This document shows, piece by piece, positions 12,901-23,304 of a DNA stretch of 64,000 nt (positions within the stretch are counted from its first letter, which is position 1; each line of letters starts with the position of its first letter). The position numbers and the translations under genes were made by a program. Under the pieces are notes generated by a model. That model saw only the letters and a program-made list of their open reading frames with translations, was not told where the DNA came from and did no database searches. The DNA is taken from NCBI RefSeq assembly GCF_023343835.1, contig NC_064440.1, positions 29,209,537 through 29,273,536 on the forward strand. Reading direction: 5' to 3'. Source of the DNA: Lagopus muta (lineage: Eukaryota > Chordata > Aves > Galliformes > Phasianidae).

Positions 12901-15900
12901 GCTTTCCCTGGTGAATACAGCATACATTCCGTAGAAGGTGATGGTTTAAGAAAGGATGAAACTTTTTTTTAGCGATGCTTCTCACCCTGGTGTTTGTGAA
13001 GACTATCTTCAGACATGAATCAAATCTAACTAGTTTCAAGGATGTTTTCCCAAGCCTGCTGGGACACATTTCTAGTGGCTCTGCTGCTGGCAATAGTTTG
13101 ATAAAGGGAAAAAAAAAAAAAAAAAAGCCTTAAGGCTCAAAATGGTTTCATAATGTACTTCAGATGCCTATAGAAAGTGGTGATACTGCCAGCAACTGTA
13201 ACAGCTTAACAACATCGCAGTCTGAAAAGGCACACCATCAGCACTATGGACAATCAATGTAATTATTGATGTCATGAGAAAAACCCACACCGGGATGCAG
13301 GAAAAAAAGATTCCTCCTGCTCCTTCCACAGCAAATGGGCTGATGAGACATTTTCACTTCTTCCTTAACTAAAGAACAGCCAGCAATCGTCACGAGGCGT
13401 AACAGCAAGAGGACAGCATAACAATACTGCAGGTACTTCTTGCAGAGGGCACACATATCTTTTATTTTTCAAAAGGAAGCTGCTCTGCACAGGCTTGGCT
13501 TCTCACAGGTGAGCTCAGACCGGCTGCTGCCATCAGCAATACATTCTGTGTTAGTCTCAGAGTAATAAACATTGAAAGTCAGCTAGGTTATTTCAAGCAC
13601 ACTGAGATACTCTTCACAGGCCAAATTGTGGCATCCCTGGTCCCTGCATGGCTGAGGTGGCAGTGCAGAGTGGCAGCAGGTCAGTGTGTAGGCTGACATG
13701 CTTGAAGGTAGGCACAAACACACAAGGAGCCTCAAATGCTAGGGGTCCTAATGCCAGGATGTGCTTTTTTACCTCACTATCTATCACACTGCAGAGCACT
13801 GCTCCTGAATTAAACGGGAGCTTAGCAGCTCACCTGAACCACTGCACCACCATCCCTGAAGGACAGAAGCTGTCACACGACACGAGGAGCACACCATCCT
13901 TAAGCAGAGCTCCTGATGTCAGCCAAAAGAGAAATTTTGTCTAATGCCACACTAGTTCACCAGGGAGGATGGAAAAAACATGCATCAGCAGAGCTGAGAC
14001 TCTCAGCAGCCAGCACGCAGTGAAACCTCACAAGGAACACAACTGTTCTTGCTATTTCATAAGCATTTTTTCCTCTTCTTCAGCACAAAAGCCTCTGATC
14101 TGATTAAGACATTTCCTGTGATACCTGAATGCTAAGCAGAGCACAAACATATCTTTAACAGGCCAGCTGGATATGTGACCTGAACTTTCAGTCTCCGTGC
14201 AGACAACAAATGCCCCACAGAGATAGATGCACACGGAAGCTGAAGTTCACTCTGTGCAACATCTCTAGGTTACTACGCTCCTACAGAACAACATGCTAAA
14301 ATAACCAACTATTACCCATTTGAGAGGAACTGTTGCTATAATGGCTACCTTTTTCAGAAAGAACCCAGGAAAAATAATACAAAAATAAAAGGTTAATACA
14401 GCACCTATGGCAAGAATTACCATCCAAAGCAGGTGCTAATTTCTGTCAGAGTGATAGCTATTACTTTGCACAGGATGAATAATATGACTGATGTTTACAA
14501 CATAATTCAAAGTATTTTTTATCCCTCAACAAAGGTTGCAAAGAGCAAAAAACGGCTGAACATTCTGGGTACTTGTAGACAAATGCTGTTTATCCTAATA
14601 CATAAGAAAAGACAAATGTTTGTTTGTTGATCTTTCCTGGTTTCTCCTCTGAGGTCAGATGCAGACTACTGAACTGCATCATGGCTTCCTGCCTTTTCAG
14701 GAGGCACGATCCTGCTGTGAGAAAGTACAGTATGCCTGAATAGTACGATTCTGTATGCTAGAAGCCTTGATGACAGAGCAGTACGTGACCGTACAGGCTC
14801 TACAGCCAAGGATGGGTACATTCCCATCTGATGGGGTTTATAGTCTTCCCCCCCTCCCCCTCCACCCTCCTTCTACCCACTTAGAATCACATAATTAGAT
14901 ACTAAGCCTTACTGTTCTGGTGAGTCAACAAAAGAAAAAGGAAGACACTGAGTTAGACAGAATTTATTGCTTGTATTTCTTACTCCTGTTTCTCACACTA
15001 CTAAACAGGATTTTTTCAGTTTTATAGGTACCCAGACAAGTACTGAAACACCAACACGCAAATTACAGATCTGACTCAAACATGCCAGAGTCACTGAGTA
15101 CAAGGCCGTGCCTCACACGCATCCTTCCTTCACTCCAACTTCAGACACGACTCGCTCTCCCGCCTGAAAAGCTGTGCAATACCGAGACAATGGGATGGAT
15201 AAAGGACAGCATGTTTACTAGTTTTAGAGCCTCTTTTTTTCAAAGACTTTGCATTAGATTAGATAAGTGCCTCACACAGATAATGCTACCAACAGCACAT
15301 ACTTCAGAACAGCTCAGCAGTTCCAGTTCTCACTGGTCTCTAATGCCTGCTCAAGTCCCTTGGGATACCACAGAGTTCACACAGTAACAGAAAGCTCTCA
15401 GTTACTTACCACCAAGTTTAAGGCAAGTCTGCATGCAACTCCACACTGCTTGAGGAGTCAGAAGTGCCCTGCTCTTTACCGTAAGAAGCAATGCACTACT
15501 CAAGCTTTTTAAATTCACAGAGAAGTTTATTCAGCTGCTCACTGCCAGCTGCAAGGAGAAACTTGGAACTGCAAGGCAGGAGGAGAGTCTTGGAATGTAT
15601 TAACATGTGCAGAAACATCACATCCGGACGAGCAGAAACTTACCTCCCCGCTCGTTTAAGGTCCTTCCTTCAGAGCATCTAAATGCTGAAGTCATTGAAA
15701 ATAAAAATCCACTGAAATTGAATTCACAAAAAGGCAAACTCTGGTTTACCAAACTGCAAACAACAAATAGTCTCAGGGGTCATTCAGTATCTGTGCCTTT
15801 TGTGCTTTAACGCAGAAATGGGAGAAAAATGTTTGAGACAAAACTTAGTGATATCCAGCCTCTTTAAGCAAACAGTAAACCAGTTATGAGCAAATTCCTC

Positions 15901-18830
15901 TTGTTTGCATGTGTGCAGCTCCCATCAAGTTCAGCGAGGCCTCACATGCGTAAGTGAGGCACAAGTCAACCACATACTCCTTTGATCCCATGCCCTTAGT
16001 CATAATAGCGATAGAAATATTTCCTAAAGCCAAACCATGCTCTCATACCAGCTTTAAACATGGTTTTACAATGATCTGTACAGCTGCACTACGACACAGT
16101 CACAGGGCAGAGCAGTCCTCCTTCCTTCCAGTCCTTTGGCACCCTGCTCCTCCAAACGAGCACCCACTGCTCACACTGCCAACTTCGGAGAGCCCAGCAC
16201 ACCTAACACACACACTGACCCCCACCCCCCAGTGCCCACCTTGCTGTCTGAGGAGATGTCTGCCCAGATTCCTTTCAGACTAATTTCTTCAGCTCCTATT
16301 CCACAAAGAGATGGAAGAAGTGCATGGCTGCACGTGCTGTGCTGCAGACCTTGACTGCACCCACCCTCAAGTGAGGAGAAGCCTTTTCTCCCAGTCCTGA
16401 CTGCAGCAACACACATGGGGCACCTCACAATTTAGCCTCTCAAATCCTGCCTTCACCTCATAAGCCACATGTTCTGTTACAGGAGAGACTTCTGCAAGGA
16501 CAGGGAGAACGGCTACATTTATATTTGTTCTTGCATATCGGAACTCTATACATCATATGCACAGACATAGTCACAAAGCAAATAAGTGAAAGGTGTGCAA
16601 CTGAAACATGCAGTGCAAACATGACTTACTAATGACAAGTCTCCATGAGGTATCTCCCTGCTCTGCTGTTCAACTCCTTGTAAAGTCACTGCTAGTAATG
16701 CACGCTGTCTTTCAAGTAAAAATACATAAGCAGGAATGCAAAGAAAAATTTTGTTTTCTGTCCATGAAGTCAAAAACACAAAGAGAATCTTGTTTCAGGA
16801 GTAGAACTATGGGTAACATACCTACCAAACTTCCTCTTGAAGTGAAAAAAGGCTAAAGCCAATACAGCTTTTTTGGCACTCCTGTAGCATAAACACTGCC
16901 TTCCCTTTTGGGAGCTCAGTCTTACATGCCAAATTTTAAATCCAACTGAAATTTTGCAATCTCTGTTAACTGTAAAAATGCTGATGCAGCATTAATATCA
17001 ACAGTTGTTCTGGCACTGCTTCGACTTAATGTTTGTTCTCCTCTTGTACTGTACTTCAGCATTAGGGAACTATTCCCAACACAGACACACCTATCGTGTT
17101 ACAACATACGCAGCACGAGCCTCAAGAAAGCCAGAATCGAAGCGAAAGAGGCCTGCATGGACTGTTAAGGACAGGAAGGAACAGATACTAAGCAGGTATT
17201 GATGGAAAAATCTTCAGAGCACAGTCACCCATCGTTACTGGAGGCAGTAATGTTTCTCCTCACAACTCTCACTGTCTGCACTTGGCTTGGCTGGCCCAAG
17301 ATCACTGTGTTCCCTGAAGAACGTGCCATAGGTTGTATCATTAAGTTTCATCCTTGCCCAAACACCACAAGAACACCCCACCAGGTTAGGAACCTCATCC
17401 TCAGAACCCTATTTACTTCATGAGTTACAGAGAAGGGTCCAGAGCAGAGTGTAGCAACCAAGCCAGGTCATTCTGTTACCAGACACAAGTTGTCTTAGTT
17501 ATTAGTCTCCTAAACAACCAGCTTATGCTCAAAAGGCCCAAGGGAATACGAAGACAAGACTGGTATAAAAAGGTGTTGAGTGCCTAGAGTCCCAAGGAAC
17601 ATGCTCAGTGCAACACCAGTGTGCTATTTCAGTGCTTAAACCCTCTGTCTCAACGACTGTAGCAGTGACTGAGCATTCTGAGGACATAAAGCTGAAGTCA
17701 GTGGTATGCACTCACACGCACTCACACACACTCACACACACTCACACACACTCACACACACTCACACACACTCACACACACTCACACACACTCACACACA
17801 CTCACACACACTCACACACACTCACACACACTCACGGGTGTTTCTCTTTCACCCAAGACTATTCCCGGGCAGAGCTGGAGACGTCTCTTGCAAGACACGC
17901 AGCTCTCATTATCCAATCAAGAGTGCCCATTGAAAGTGTGCTCTATAAACAGGACCTCACAGAAAGTGCAAAAATAGGGGAGGAAGCCCACTGTTGCTCA
18001 AGGGACTTTACCTCGTGGAGAGTAAGATGCTTGCCATCCTTTCTTTTTGAGTCAAATCTGCCATATATTGCACTGTACTTCCTGATTTCCTCCTCTTTGT
18101 GAGGGTCCTCATCGCTCATCTCAAAGATGTGACCAATCATCTTTGCCAGTTTCTTATTTGTTTTCAGTAACTCCTTGACTTCATTCAAGTCACTTTTGGG
18201 CAAGGAGGGAACCATACGTTCTACGCATTCAGCAACTGACAGAGCAGCAGCGGCATCCAGCGTCTCGCTGTTCTCCTTTGGTGAAGCGGGAGAGCCGAGG
18301 TCAGCCGGGGAAAGGCTATGCTCGCTCTCTGTCGTGTGGTGTCCTTGCCAGAGCCTCGGCTCGCTGCTGCTCTGTAGTGATAAGCTCCCCACCACATCAG
18401 ATTTGCTCGCACCCACGCTCTGCACGCAAGTTGTGGCAGCGCATTTTGGAATCTTCAAGTGAGGCTCTCTGGCAGCGCTGTTCCGTTCGTAACTACTGCA
18501 GGATATCCCCAGCCACGCAGGAGACCCTTCTGGCAGTTTATAGATCGGAATGCTGCTGACTGGTAAGGAAGTGAGAGGCTGGTTAAAAAGACCAGGGTTT
18601 GTCACCCAGTCCCTCAGGGCCTTCTGCAACCGTCGCACGTGAAGCGGCTTGCTCGCCATGCCTACCAGAGCCATTATCTCCAAAAACTCCTCTTCACCGG
18701 CTTCACAGAGCTGCTGGACGTCATCACCACCCTGCTGAATGAAGGCATCGAAGTAGAACAAGAGATTTGCTTTTTGTAGTATTCGATACAGCTGCAGTTC
18801 CCCAAGGGTTCTGGGTAGCGCTGACGCCAT
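908..18830 (-). CDS. NAB1: NAB1, NGFI-A (EGR1) binding protein 1, complete coding region in 7 exons
   Basis: Nuclear transcriptional corepressor that binds the R1 inhibitory domain of EGR1/2/3 and represses their targets (established family knowledge). Coding exons on the minus strand are 18830-18012, 12494-12361, 11323-11272, 5845-5735, 3546-3405, 2200-2051 and 999-908. They total 1500 nt and encode 499 residues; human NAB1 is about 487. All joins keep frame and use GT-AG borders. Residues 1 to about 85 are the NCD1 domain (starts [18 protein letters not shown]) and about 205-315 are NCD2, the repression domain. Two sumoylation-type motifs (hydrophobic-K-x-E) are visible: IKIE at K333 and IKTE at K492 near the C-terminus. 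The ATG at 18830 has G at -3 and +4, and lies 15 nt inside an exon after a good acceptor, so the 5' UTR is spliced. Differences from remembered human NAB1 are a shorter segment in the fifth coding exon and an insert of about 8 residues in the sixth. Identification is very secure. Confidence 0.97.
2051..2200 (-). CDS. NAB1: NAB1 coding exon 6, weak 5' splice site
   Basis: Encodes [16 protein letters not shown]... to ...GGEAKSQSS. It includes [13 protein letters not shown], where the human protein is shorter. The acceptor is ttccag. The donor TCAG|gttggt is weak at positions +3 to +5. Retention would append GWCCPL and a stop at 2031, losing the last 30 residues. Confidence 0.95.
2960..2981. repeat. 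A22 homopolymer beside a G-rich tract
   Basis: Twenty-two A residues followed by G5-T-G7. On the NAB1 strand this becomes a C/T-rich tract leading into ctgtgcag, a strong but unused-looking acceptor. Confidence 0.9.
3405..3546 (-). CDS. NAB1: NAB1 coding exon 5
   Basis: Encodes [20 protein letters not shown]... to ...NVDGQ plus one base. The acceptor is ttgcag and the donor CAAG|gtatag. The block after NQAG is shorter by about six residues than the human sequence I remember. Confidence 0.95.
5735..5845 (-). CDS. NAB1: NAB1 coding exon 4
   Basis: 111 nt, phase 0 at both ends, so it is skippable without a frameshift. It encodes [14 protein letters not shown]... to ...AALNSQ, matching the human DGFPDFQDSVQTLF region. 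The acceptor is caatag and the donor CAG|gtaaat. Confidence 0.95.
5846..11271 (-). other. Long NAB1 intron with a GC-rich block and POU-type motif
   Basis: This 5.4 kb intron lies between coding exons 4 and 3. Most is A+T-rich. About 7330-8100 is clearly more GC- and CT-rich than its surroundings and has several overlapping open frames of 60-150 codons that look like composition effects. A palindromic octamer-type motif lies at 9406-9419. No recognisable gene or transposon was seen. Confidence 0.6.
9406..9419. promoter_or_regulatory. Palindromic octamer (POU-dimer type) motif
   Basis: ATTTGCATATGCAT combines a perfect octamer (ATTTGCAT) with its near-mirror half. It is one base from the MORE element ATGCATATGCAT in its last 12 bases. 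It lies in an A+T-rich block of the long NAB1 intron. Confidence 0.3.
11272..11323 (-). CDS. NAB1: NAB1 coding exon 3 (52 nt micro-exon)
   Basis: This short exon encodes [17 protein letters not shown] after a split lysine codon. It carries the basic cluster PKRIK and a psi-K-x-E motif (IKIE, K333). The acceptor is tctag and the donor GAG|gtacag. The frame joins exactly with both neighbours. Confidence 0.95.
12361..12494 (-). CDS. NAB1: NAB1 coding exon 2
   Basis: Encodes [18 protein letters not shown] through ...YKYTYRTT plus two bases of the next codon, completing NCD2. The acceptor is ttccag and the donor is CAA|gtaagg. Intron retention would hit an in-frame TAA immediately. Confidence 0.96.
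12495..18011 (-). other. NAB1 intron between coding exons 1 and 2
   Basis: A 5.5 kb intron. It contains a poly-A run near 13110-13126, a TATAAAAAG sequence near 17566, and the 10-bp minisatellite at 17711-17835. The 100-codon frames on both strands lack recognisable domains. I see no other gene. Confidence 0.6.
17711..17835. repeat. 10-bp minisatellite (CTCACACACA)n
   Basis: Twelve full 10-bp units plus a 5-nt partial. Only the first unit differs, by one base (ctcacacgca). It lies inside the NAB1 intron, about 177 nt past the first coding exon's donor. On the transcript it reads as TGTGTGTGAG units. The near-perfect identity suggests a young and length-variable array. Confidence 0.97.
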
Positions 18831-18845
18831 CACGGATGACAGAAC
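18012..18845 (-). CDS. NAB1: NAB1 first coding exon (with 15 nt 5' UTR)
   Basis: Acceptor ctgcag sits just right of 18845 and the ATG is at 18828-18830. The exon encodes residues 1-273: NCD1, the serine-rich linker and the first half of NCD2. It ends in ...GKHLTLHE at a GAG|gtaaag donor, phase 0. Read-through into the intron would add 22 residues before a stop at 17943. The codon just upstream of the ATG is GTG, not ATG, so translation does not start there. Confidence 0.96.
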
Positions 18846-21800
18846 CTGCAGACAGCAAAAGCACAGAGAAGATGAACATCAGAATGCTGACACTCAGATG
18901 CATTTCCCCCCTACACCTTTCCTTACGACTGTCAACTGAAAGGATTGTTCTTTTTTTCCCCCTCTCATTACAAGAACACATATGGAAATGATAAAATCGG
19001 TGATAATTCTCTTTTTCGTTGACCAGTTAATATCTTATCAAACAAGAGACTCAGCTGAAACATTTGTGAAAAAACAAATCAGTAGATAGTTGCGATGCAC
19101 CTACAAAGAAGATGATTCAAACACAAAACCAGCTTGTTTTCAGCATTCCCACTTCATGTTTGTTCCCAAGAATGTCATTCAATATTGCTCACTGCTTCTA
19201 TTCCACTTTTGTTTTTTTAATATCTTCAGATCAAAACGATCACAGAAGAATTACTGAGTACTTGATCCTCTGAACAAAATAAAAATACAGTTTTGATTCC
19301 CCTTAATTCTCAAATCGTCTTCCTCCATGTCAATTTGGAGGACTGTAAGAGGAAATCAGAAAAAGCAAGCAATGCTTCACAGAACCGCAGAGAATGAACG
19401 AAGCTGGATCTGTGAGGGACTGCTTCAGAACCAAGCATTTCTACCATTTTTACCACTTCATATACACAGGATCCAATACCTCTGCTCATCTTAATCACAG
19501 TAGCAACATCCACAGACGAAAAAAGAACTCTGATGGATTCCAACACACACGGCTTAAAAACATGACTTGGGATTCACCTGCCTGTTTCATTTGCTAACAG
19601 CAGTGGATCATCGATAGCTACGAGATGAAATAGCACTCGGCTATACAGCAATTGCACTCCAAAAGCTCCCAAGAGACAAACAGCAGCAGTCGCCTGTCCT
19701 TGTTGCTGCAGGAAAGCCATTTGTACAGGTTTCAGCTTGGGAGAACGGTGTTACTGTAAAACCCACGTTATCCACAATAATCCCACAAATAAGAAACCCT
19801 TCAGAGAACTCTAAGATCTCACACTTACACAGCGGCTTTCACAACTACAAGCAGATAATTTCCAGTATTAGTGTATTAAGCTAAACCACCAATCGATAAG
19901 ACCTAACGCATGCAATTTGCAGTTGGTTCTGAAGGTAACAGAACTAAAACACACAACTGGTCTGCTAGCATTACTGTGCCTCTGCTATCACATCATGCTT
20001 CAATAGAAAACATAGTAGCACCCCAAAATCTGCAGCTGGAGAACACAACGGGGGGAAGCCAGTTTAATGAAACGCAAAAAAAATATACCCTCAGCACAGG
20101 ACTGGCAGAGGAATGAATATATCTTTACGTATCTACTAACAAAAATCAAAATTAGTCGGCCAACAAAGTTCACAAAGATGCGTGTGGCAGTGATAGGATA
20201 CATACCAACTATCTCCCCAGGAAGAAAATAAAGGCCTGAAAAATAAAAGAGCTGCACATCTTGTCCTTTAAAGTTCTGCAGAGCAGAACTGACAGCAGTA
20301 GCTGTTGGATGTAAGCAGTCACCCCAAGGGCCTGCTGCTGAGACCTACACCTACCAGGCTGTGTGCTTGGAAACTCAAGGTGCAACTGGAATGCCAAAGA
20401 GCTGCGTGTTTTTAGACATAGAGCTGAACTGTATAAAATCATTCATTGCAGAACAACAGTTCAGTACTGTCTACACTCCAAGATGGGAGCAGCAATAAGG
20501 AAACGAGGCACACTGCTTAAGGAAATTCTTGAAGCAGCACATAATCCTGTATTCTAAAAGCTGTCATTACTTCTCGGAAGTTCTTAGAAAAACCCTCCAA
20601 TTCCATGCAGACTTTGACAGGACAACACTAACGGCCCACAGATCAGCAGCACTTCAGCAAACCGTTCCTACCCTCCTGCTTCAAATGATGTTGTCTTTTT
20701 CTTATCAATACCACAAATCAATTTGTTTATATAACTGCTACGGGAATACCCATTTTCTCTGAAAGACATCCATCTCTGCATCGAATCTACATACATCTAC
20801 ATAAACGGGCTTTGTGTGGAAAACCAAATTGAATTCTGAGACGAAGGTGGCAGCGAAATTACACACAGCCCAAGCGCTCCAGGCAAGGCATGGAGCTAAT
20901 TTTTCCAGCCCACGGCCTGGAAGGAGCAACCATAGCCCATGAGCAGCCTTTACCTAGAGGCTCTAATCAACACATCTCCTCATGACAGATAAAACTGGAT
21001 TAATATGTACTATGGAGGCGTCAGCAGTGAGTCCACAGTTCAGACTGCGCTGAGGTTTGCATTTAAAGCAAGACTGAAATCCCCTTGTTTCATACTTTGA
21101 AGACCAATTCTGCTTTCCAAATTTAGTACAGTAACTCCTCAGAGGGCCACGCAAATTTTCCAATGTAAGCTCGCTCCTAATTTCCGCAGAGCAGACGTTT
21201 TTAAACACTCCCCCTTTCGACCTCCCTTCTCCTCTCATCAAGCTGAGCTCCTCCAGTTGGACCACGCTCACCCCGACAACATCCCAAGCACTTGAGAGCT
21301 TTCCCAACAGGGCAGCCCTGCTCCCTGCCATCTGTGCTGCCTGCCCAGCCTCTCCCAGCCCGCTCCCCAGGTCAGCTCTGTGCAGCCAGGGAGGCAGTGA
21401 GCTGGTCCACCTGGAATTGTGAGACGGGAAACAGGAGAAGCAGCAACAAAGGTTTGCTGAGACAGCAGTGTGGCATTCCAAGAATCAGGAGCCCCTAACC
21501 CAAAGGGCACAGTGCTGCTATCACTGCTTGTCTGTTGGGCAACACCAGCCGCAGAGCACCCGCTCATCGGGGTACCACTGCTACCCATCTCTCATGAGAT
21601 GTTTAAACAGCTTCTCTGAGGCAAAAAGGAGGGTGGGAGGGTAGGAACGGTTTGCTTCTCACCCTTGCTGCCATTTCGGAGAGCAGCAGGGACAGCACGT
21701 TTGGGACAAAGGCTAGGCACGAAGAAGGGTTATGCAATGGGCAGACAGTGAGAAGCAGACACCACAAATTGCATATGCTCCTCAGCAGGGAGAGCACCTC

Positions 21801-22640
21801 AGGAGGCCCTGGGGCATCAGGGGCATTCCTATTCTTCTTCTTCCGTGGCCACCCCAAATGAGCTGCTCTGGGAGCAGCAACACAAGAGGCTTCTCTGATG
21901 CCCACCTGAATGCCGTGCTGCTGTACAGCAAGCGTTCGAACCTGCTGAGCCCATCCAGCTGCCAGCCCTCACAGCAAAGGGCTGCAACGCGAGATGAGTA
22001 CGAGGGGCTACAAGGATACGCGTTCATCCTTTACATTTTCCATGCACAGAACAATGAAGCCAGGAAATTCACAGTGGCAGAAAAAGCAGTCTGGAGCACA
22101 GGTCGGGCTGCACGCCGTGCCAGCCGTACAGGAACCAGGAAATCACGGCTCAGACCCGCGCTGCCCTCGCCCAGGCTGCGCTCCACGCCTCCTCCCTCGC
22201 CCCTACCGCCCCCACCCTATCGCTGACCGCAGCGGGGCCGTGGGAGCGGAGGGCAGCGCAGCAAACGCCGCCAGCCCCGTCCCCATCCACAGCCCAACCC
22301 AACCGCCTCTTCGTAGGTACCGCCGCACGCCGACGGGACCCGAGCGTCACCGATTCAATAGGAAGAGGGGGAAACACGCATTCCCGTATTCGAGGCAAAA
22401 GTCACCGTTTCATAATACATCTCCATCACTTGGGGCGTTCTGAAGTCCCTGAGGACGCGCCGGGTTCAGAGCTGAGCGCCGCGCTTTGCATATTCATCGC
22501 CTTTTGCAGCGTTTCCAGAGGACTTTCAGCAAGAGAGGAAAATTACACGGAGCTGCAGCAGCAGCAGCGAGACTTTGCAAATTAAACAAGTCTCGTCTGG
22601 CTCCGAGATGTGCCAAAATACAGCCTAGCTGGCGGGCTCC
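18846..22640 (-). other. NAB1 5' intron / non-coding 5' region
   Basis: Lies between the first coding exon's acceptor and the CpG-island promoter. NAB1 has at least one upstream non-coding exon, because the ATG exon begins at an acceptor. I could not fix its borders. The frames seen here (up to 172 codons around 20963-21481) have no recognisable domain. Confidence 0.5.
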
Positions 22641-22831
22641 CCGCTCGGGCACTGAGCTGCAACTCTTAACAAACCGAAACACGCGGCAATCGCGTGAGGG
22701 CACAGCAGCGCTCCGCACCGCCTCGCTCACCGCCGCCGCTCCCGCACGGCGGCCCCAATGCCCCCAGCAGCGCCTCGGCACCGCCCCCCCGTCCCGCTCC
22801 GCTCTCCCCCGGCTCAGCGCTCCGCCCGGCC

Positions 22832-22840
22832 CGCCCCCGC
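22832..22840 (-). promoter_or_regulatory. EGR1/Zif268 site, GCGGGGGCG
   Basis: Exact match on the minus strand (plus strand reads cgcccccgc) within the NAB1 CpG island. NAB1 represses EGR factors, so the site may be autoregulatory. GC-rich background raises the chance of a random match. Confidence 0.55.
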
Positions 22841-23206
22841 TGGAGCGGGCGCCGCGGGGCCGCTTTTCGCCCGCGGGGCCGCCGCCCGGCCCGGCCCGGT
22901 CCCGCACGTACCCCGCGGTAGGCCTCCGCCGCGGGCCGCCCGCGGCTCCCCTCGCCGCCGTCCCGGCGCCGCAGCCTCAGCCCCGCCGAAGTTCCTGCCA
23001 GCGCCCCCCCGGCCCGGGCTCCTCCTTTCCCATGGACGGGGCGGCCGGGCGAGCCCGTCCTCGCTGCCGCTGCCGCTACCGCCGCCGGGAGGGAGGGGGG
23101 CCGCGCGGCCGCCCCGCCGCCCAGCTCCGCGCTCGCTCGGAGACCGAGGGGAGGAAGGAGGCAGGGAGGGAAGGAAGGAGGGAGCGGCCTGCGCCGCCCG
23201 CGCCGT

Positions 23207-23212
23207 CACGTG
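23207..23212. promoter_or_regulatory. E-box CACGTG in NAB1 promoter
   Basis: Palindromic CACGTG in the context GTCACGTGGG, the type bound by USF, MYC/MAX and TFE factors. Unmethylated CpG-island location supports function. No expression data are available here. Confidence 0.5.
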
Positions 23213-23243
23213 GGGAGGTCCCGCGCGCGCTCCGCCGCCCCCT

Positions 23244-23252
23244 CGCCCACGC
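23244..23252 (-). promoter_or_regulatory. EGR1/Zif268 optimal site, GCGTGGGCG
   Basis: Exact match to the canonical Zif268 site on the minus strand (plus strand cgcccacgc), close to the E-box at 23207. The internal T makes this less likely than a plain GC run to arise from composition. Confidence 0.6.
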
Positions 23253-23295
23253 GCGGCCGCCGCGTGACGCAGAGCCCGGCGGGGGCCGCCGCCGC

Positions 23296-23304
23296 GCGGG
23301 GGCG
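23296..23304 (+). promoter_or_regulatory. EGR1 site, GCGGGGGCG
   Basis: Third exact EGR motif in the island, in the opposite orientation to the other two and 52 bp from the site at 23244. Confidence 0.55.

Noticed and set aside
13244-13456. 70-codon minus-strand frame with a hydrophobic N-terminus in a NAB1 intron
   Set aside because: Lies deep in an intron with no splice continuity. Its cysteines form no recognisable pattern.
17608-18102. Plus-strand frames with repeated His-Thr-Leu
   Set aside because: They are translations of the 10-bp minisatellite and of antisense NAB1 exon sequence.
18831-18833. GTG codon as the NAB1 start
   Set aside because: The next codon is ATG with a good context, and the resulting MASALPRTL matches the known start of NAB1 (remembered as MAAALPRTL).
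21928-21945. GTTCGAAC, like a tRNA T-loop / B box
   Set aside because: No A box, acceptor stem or cloverleaf around it.
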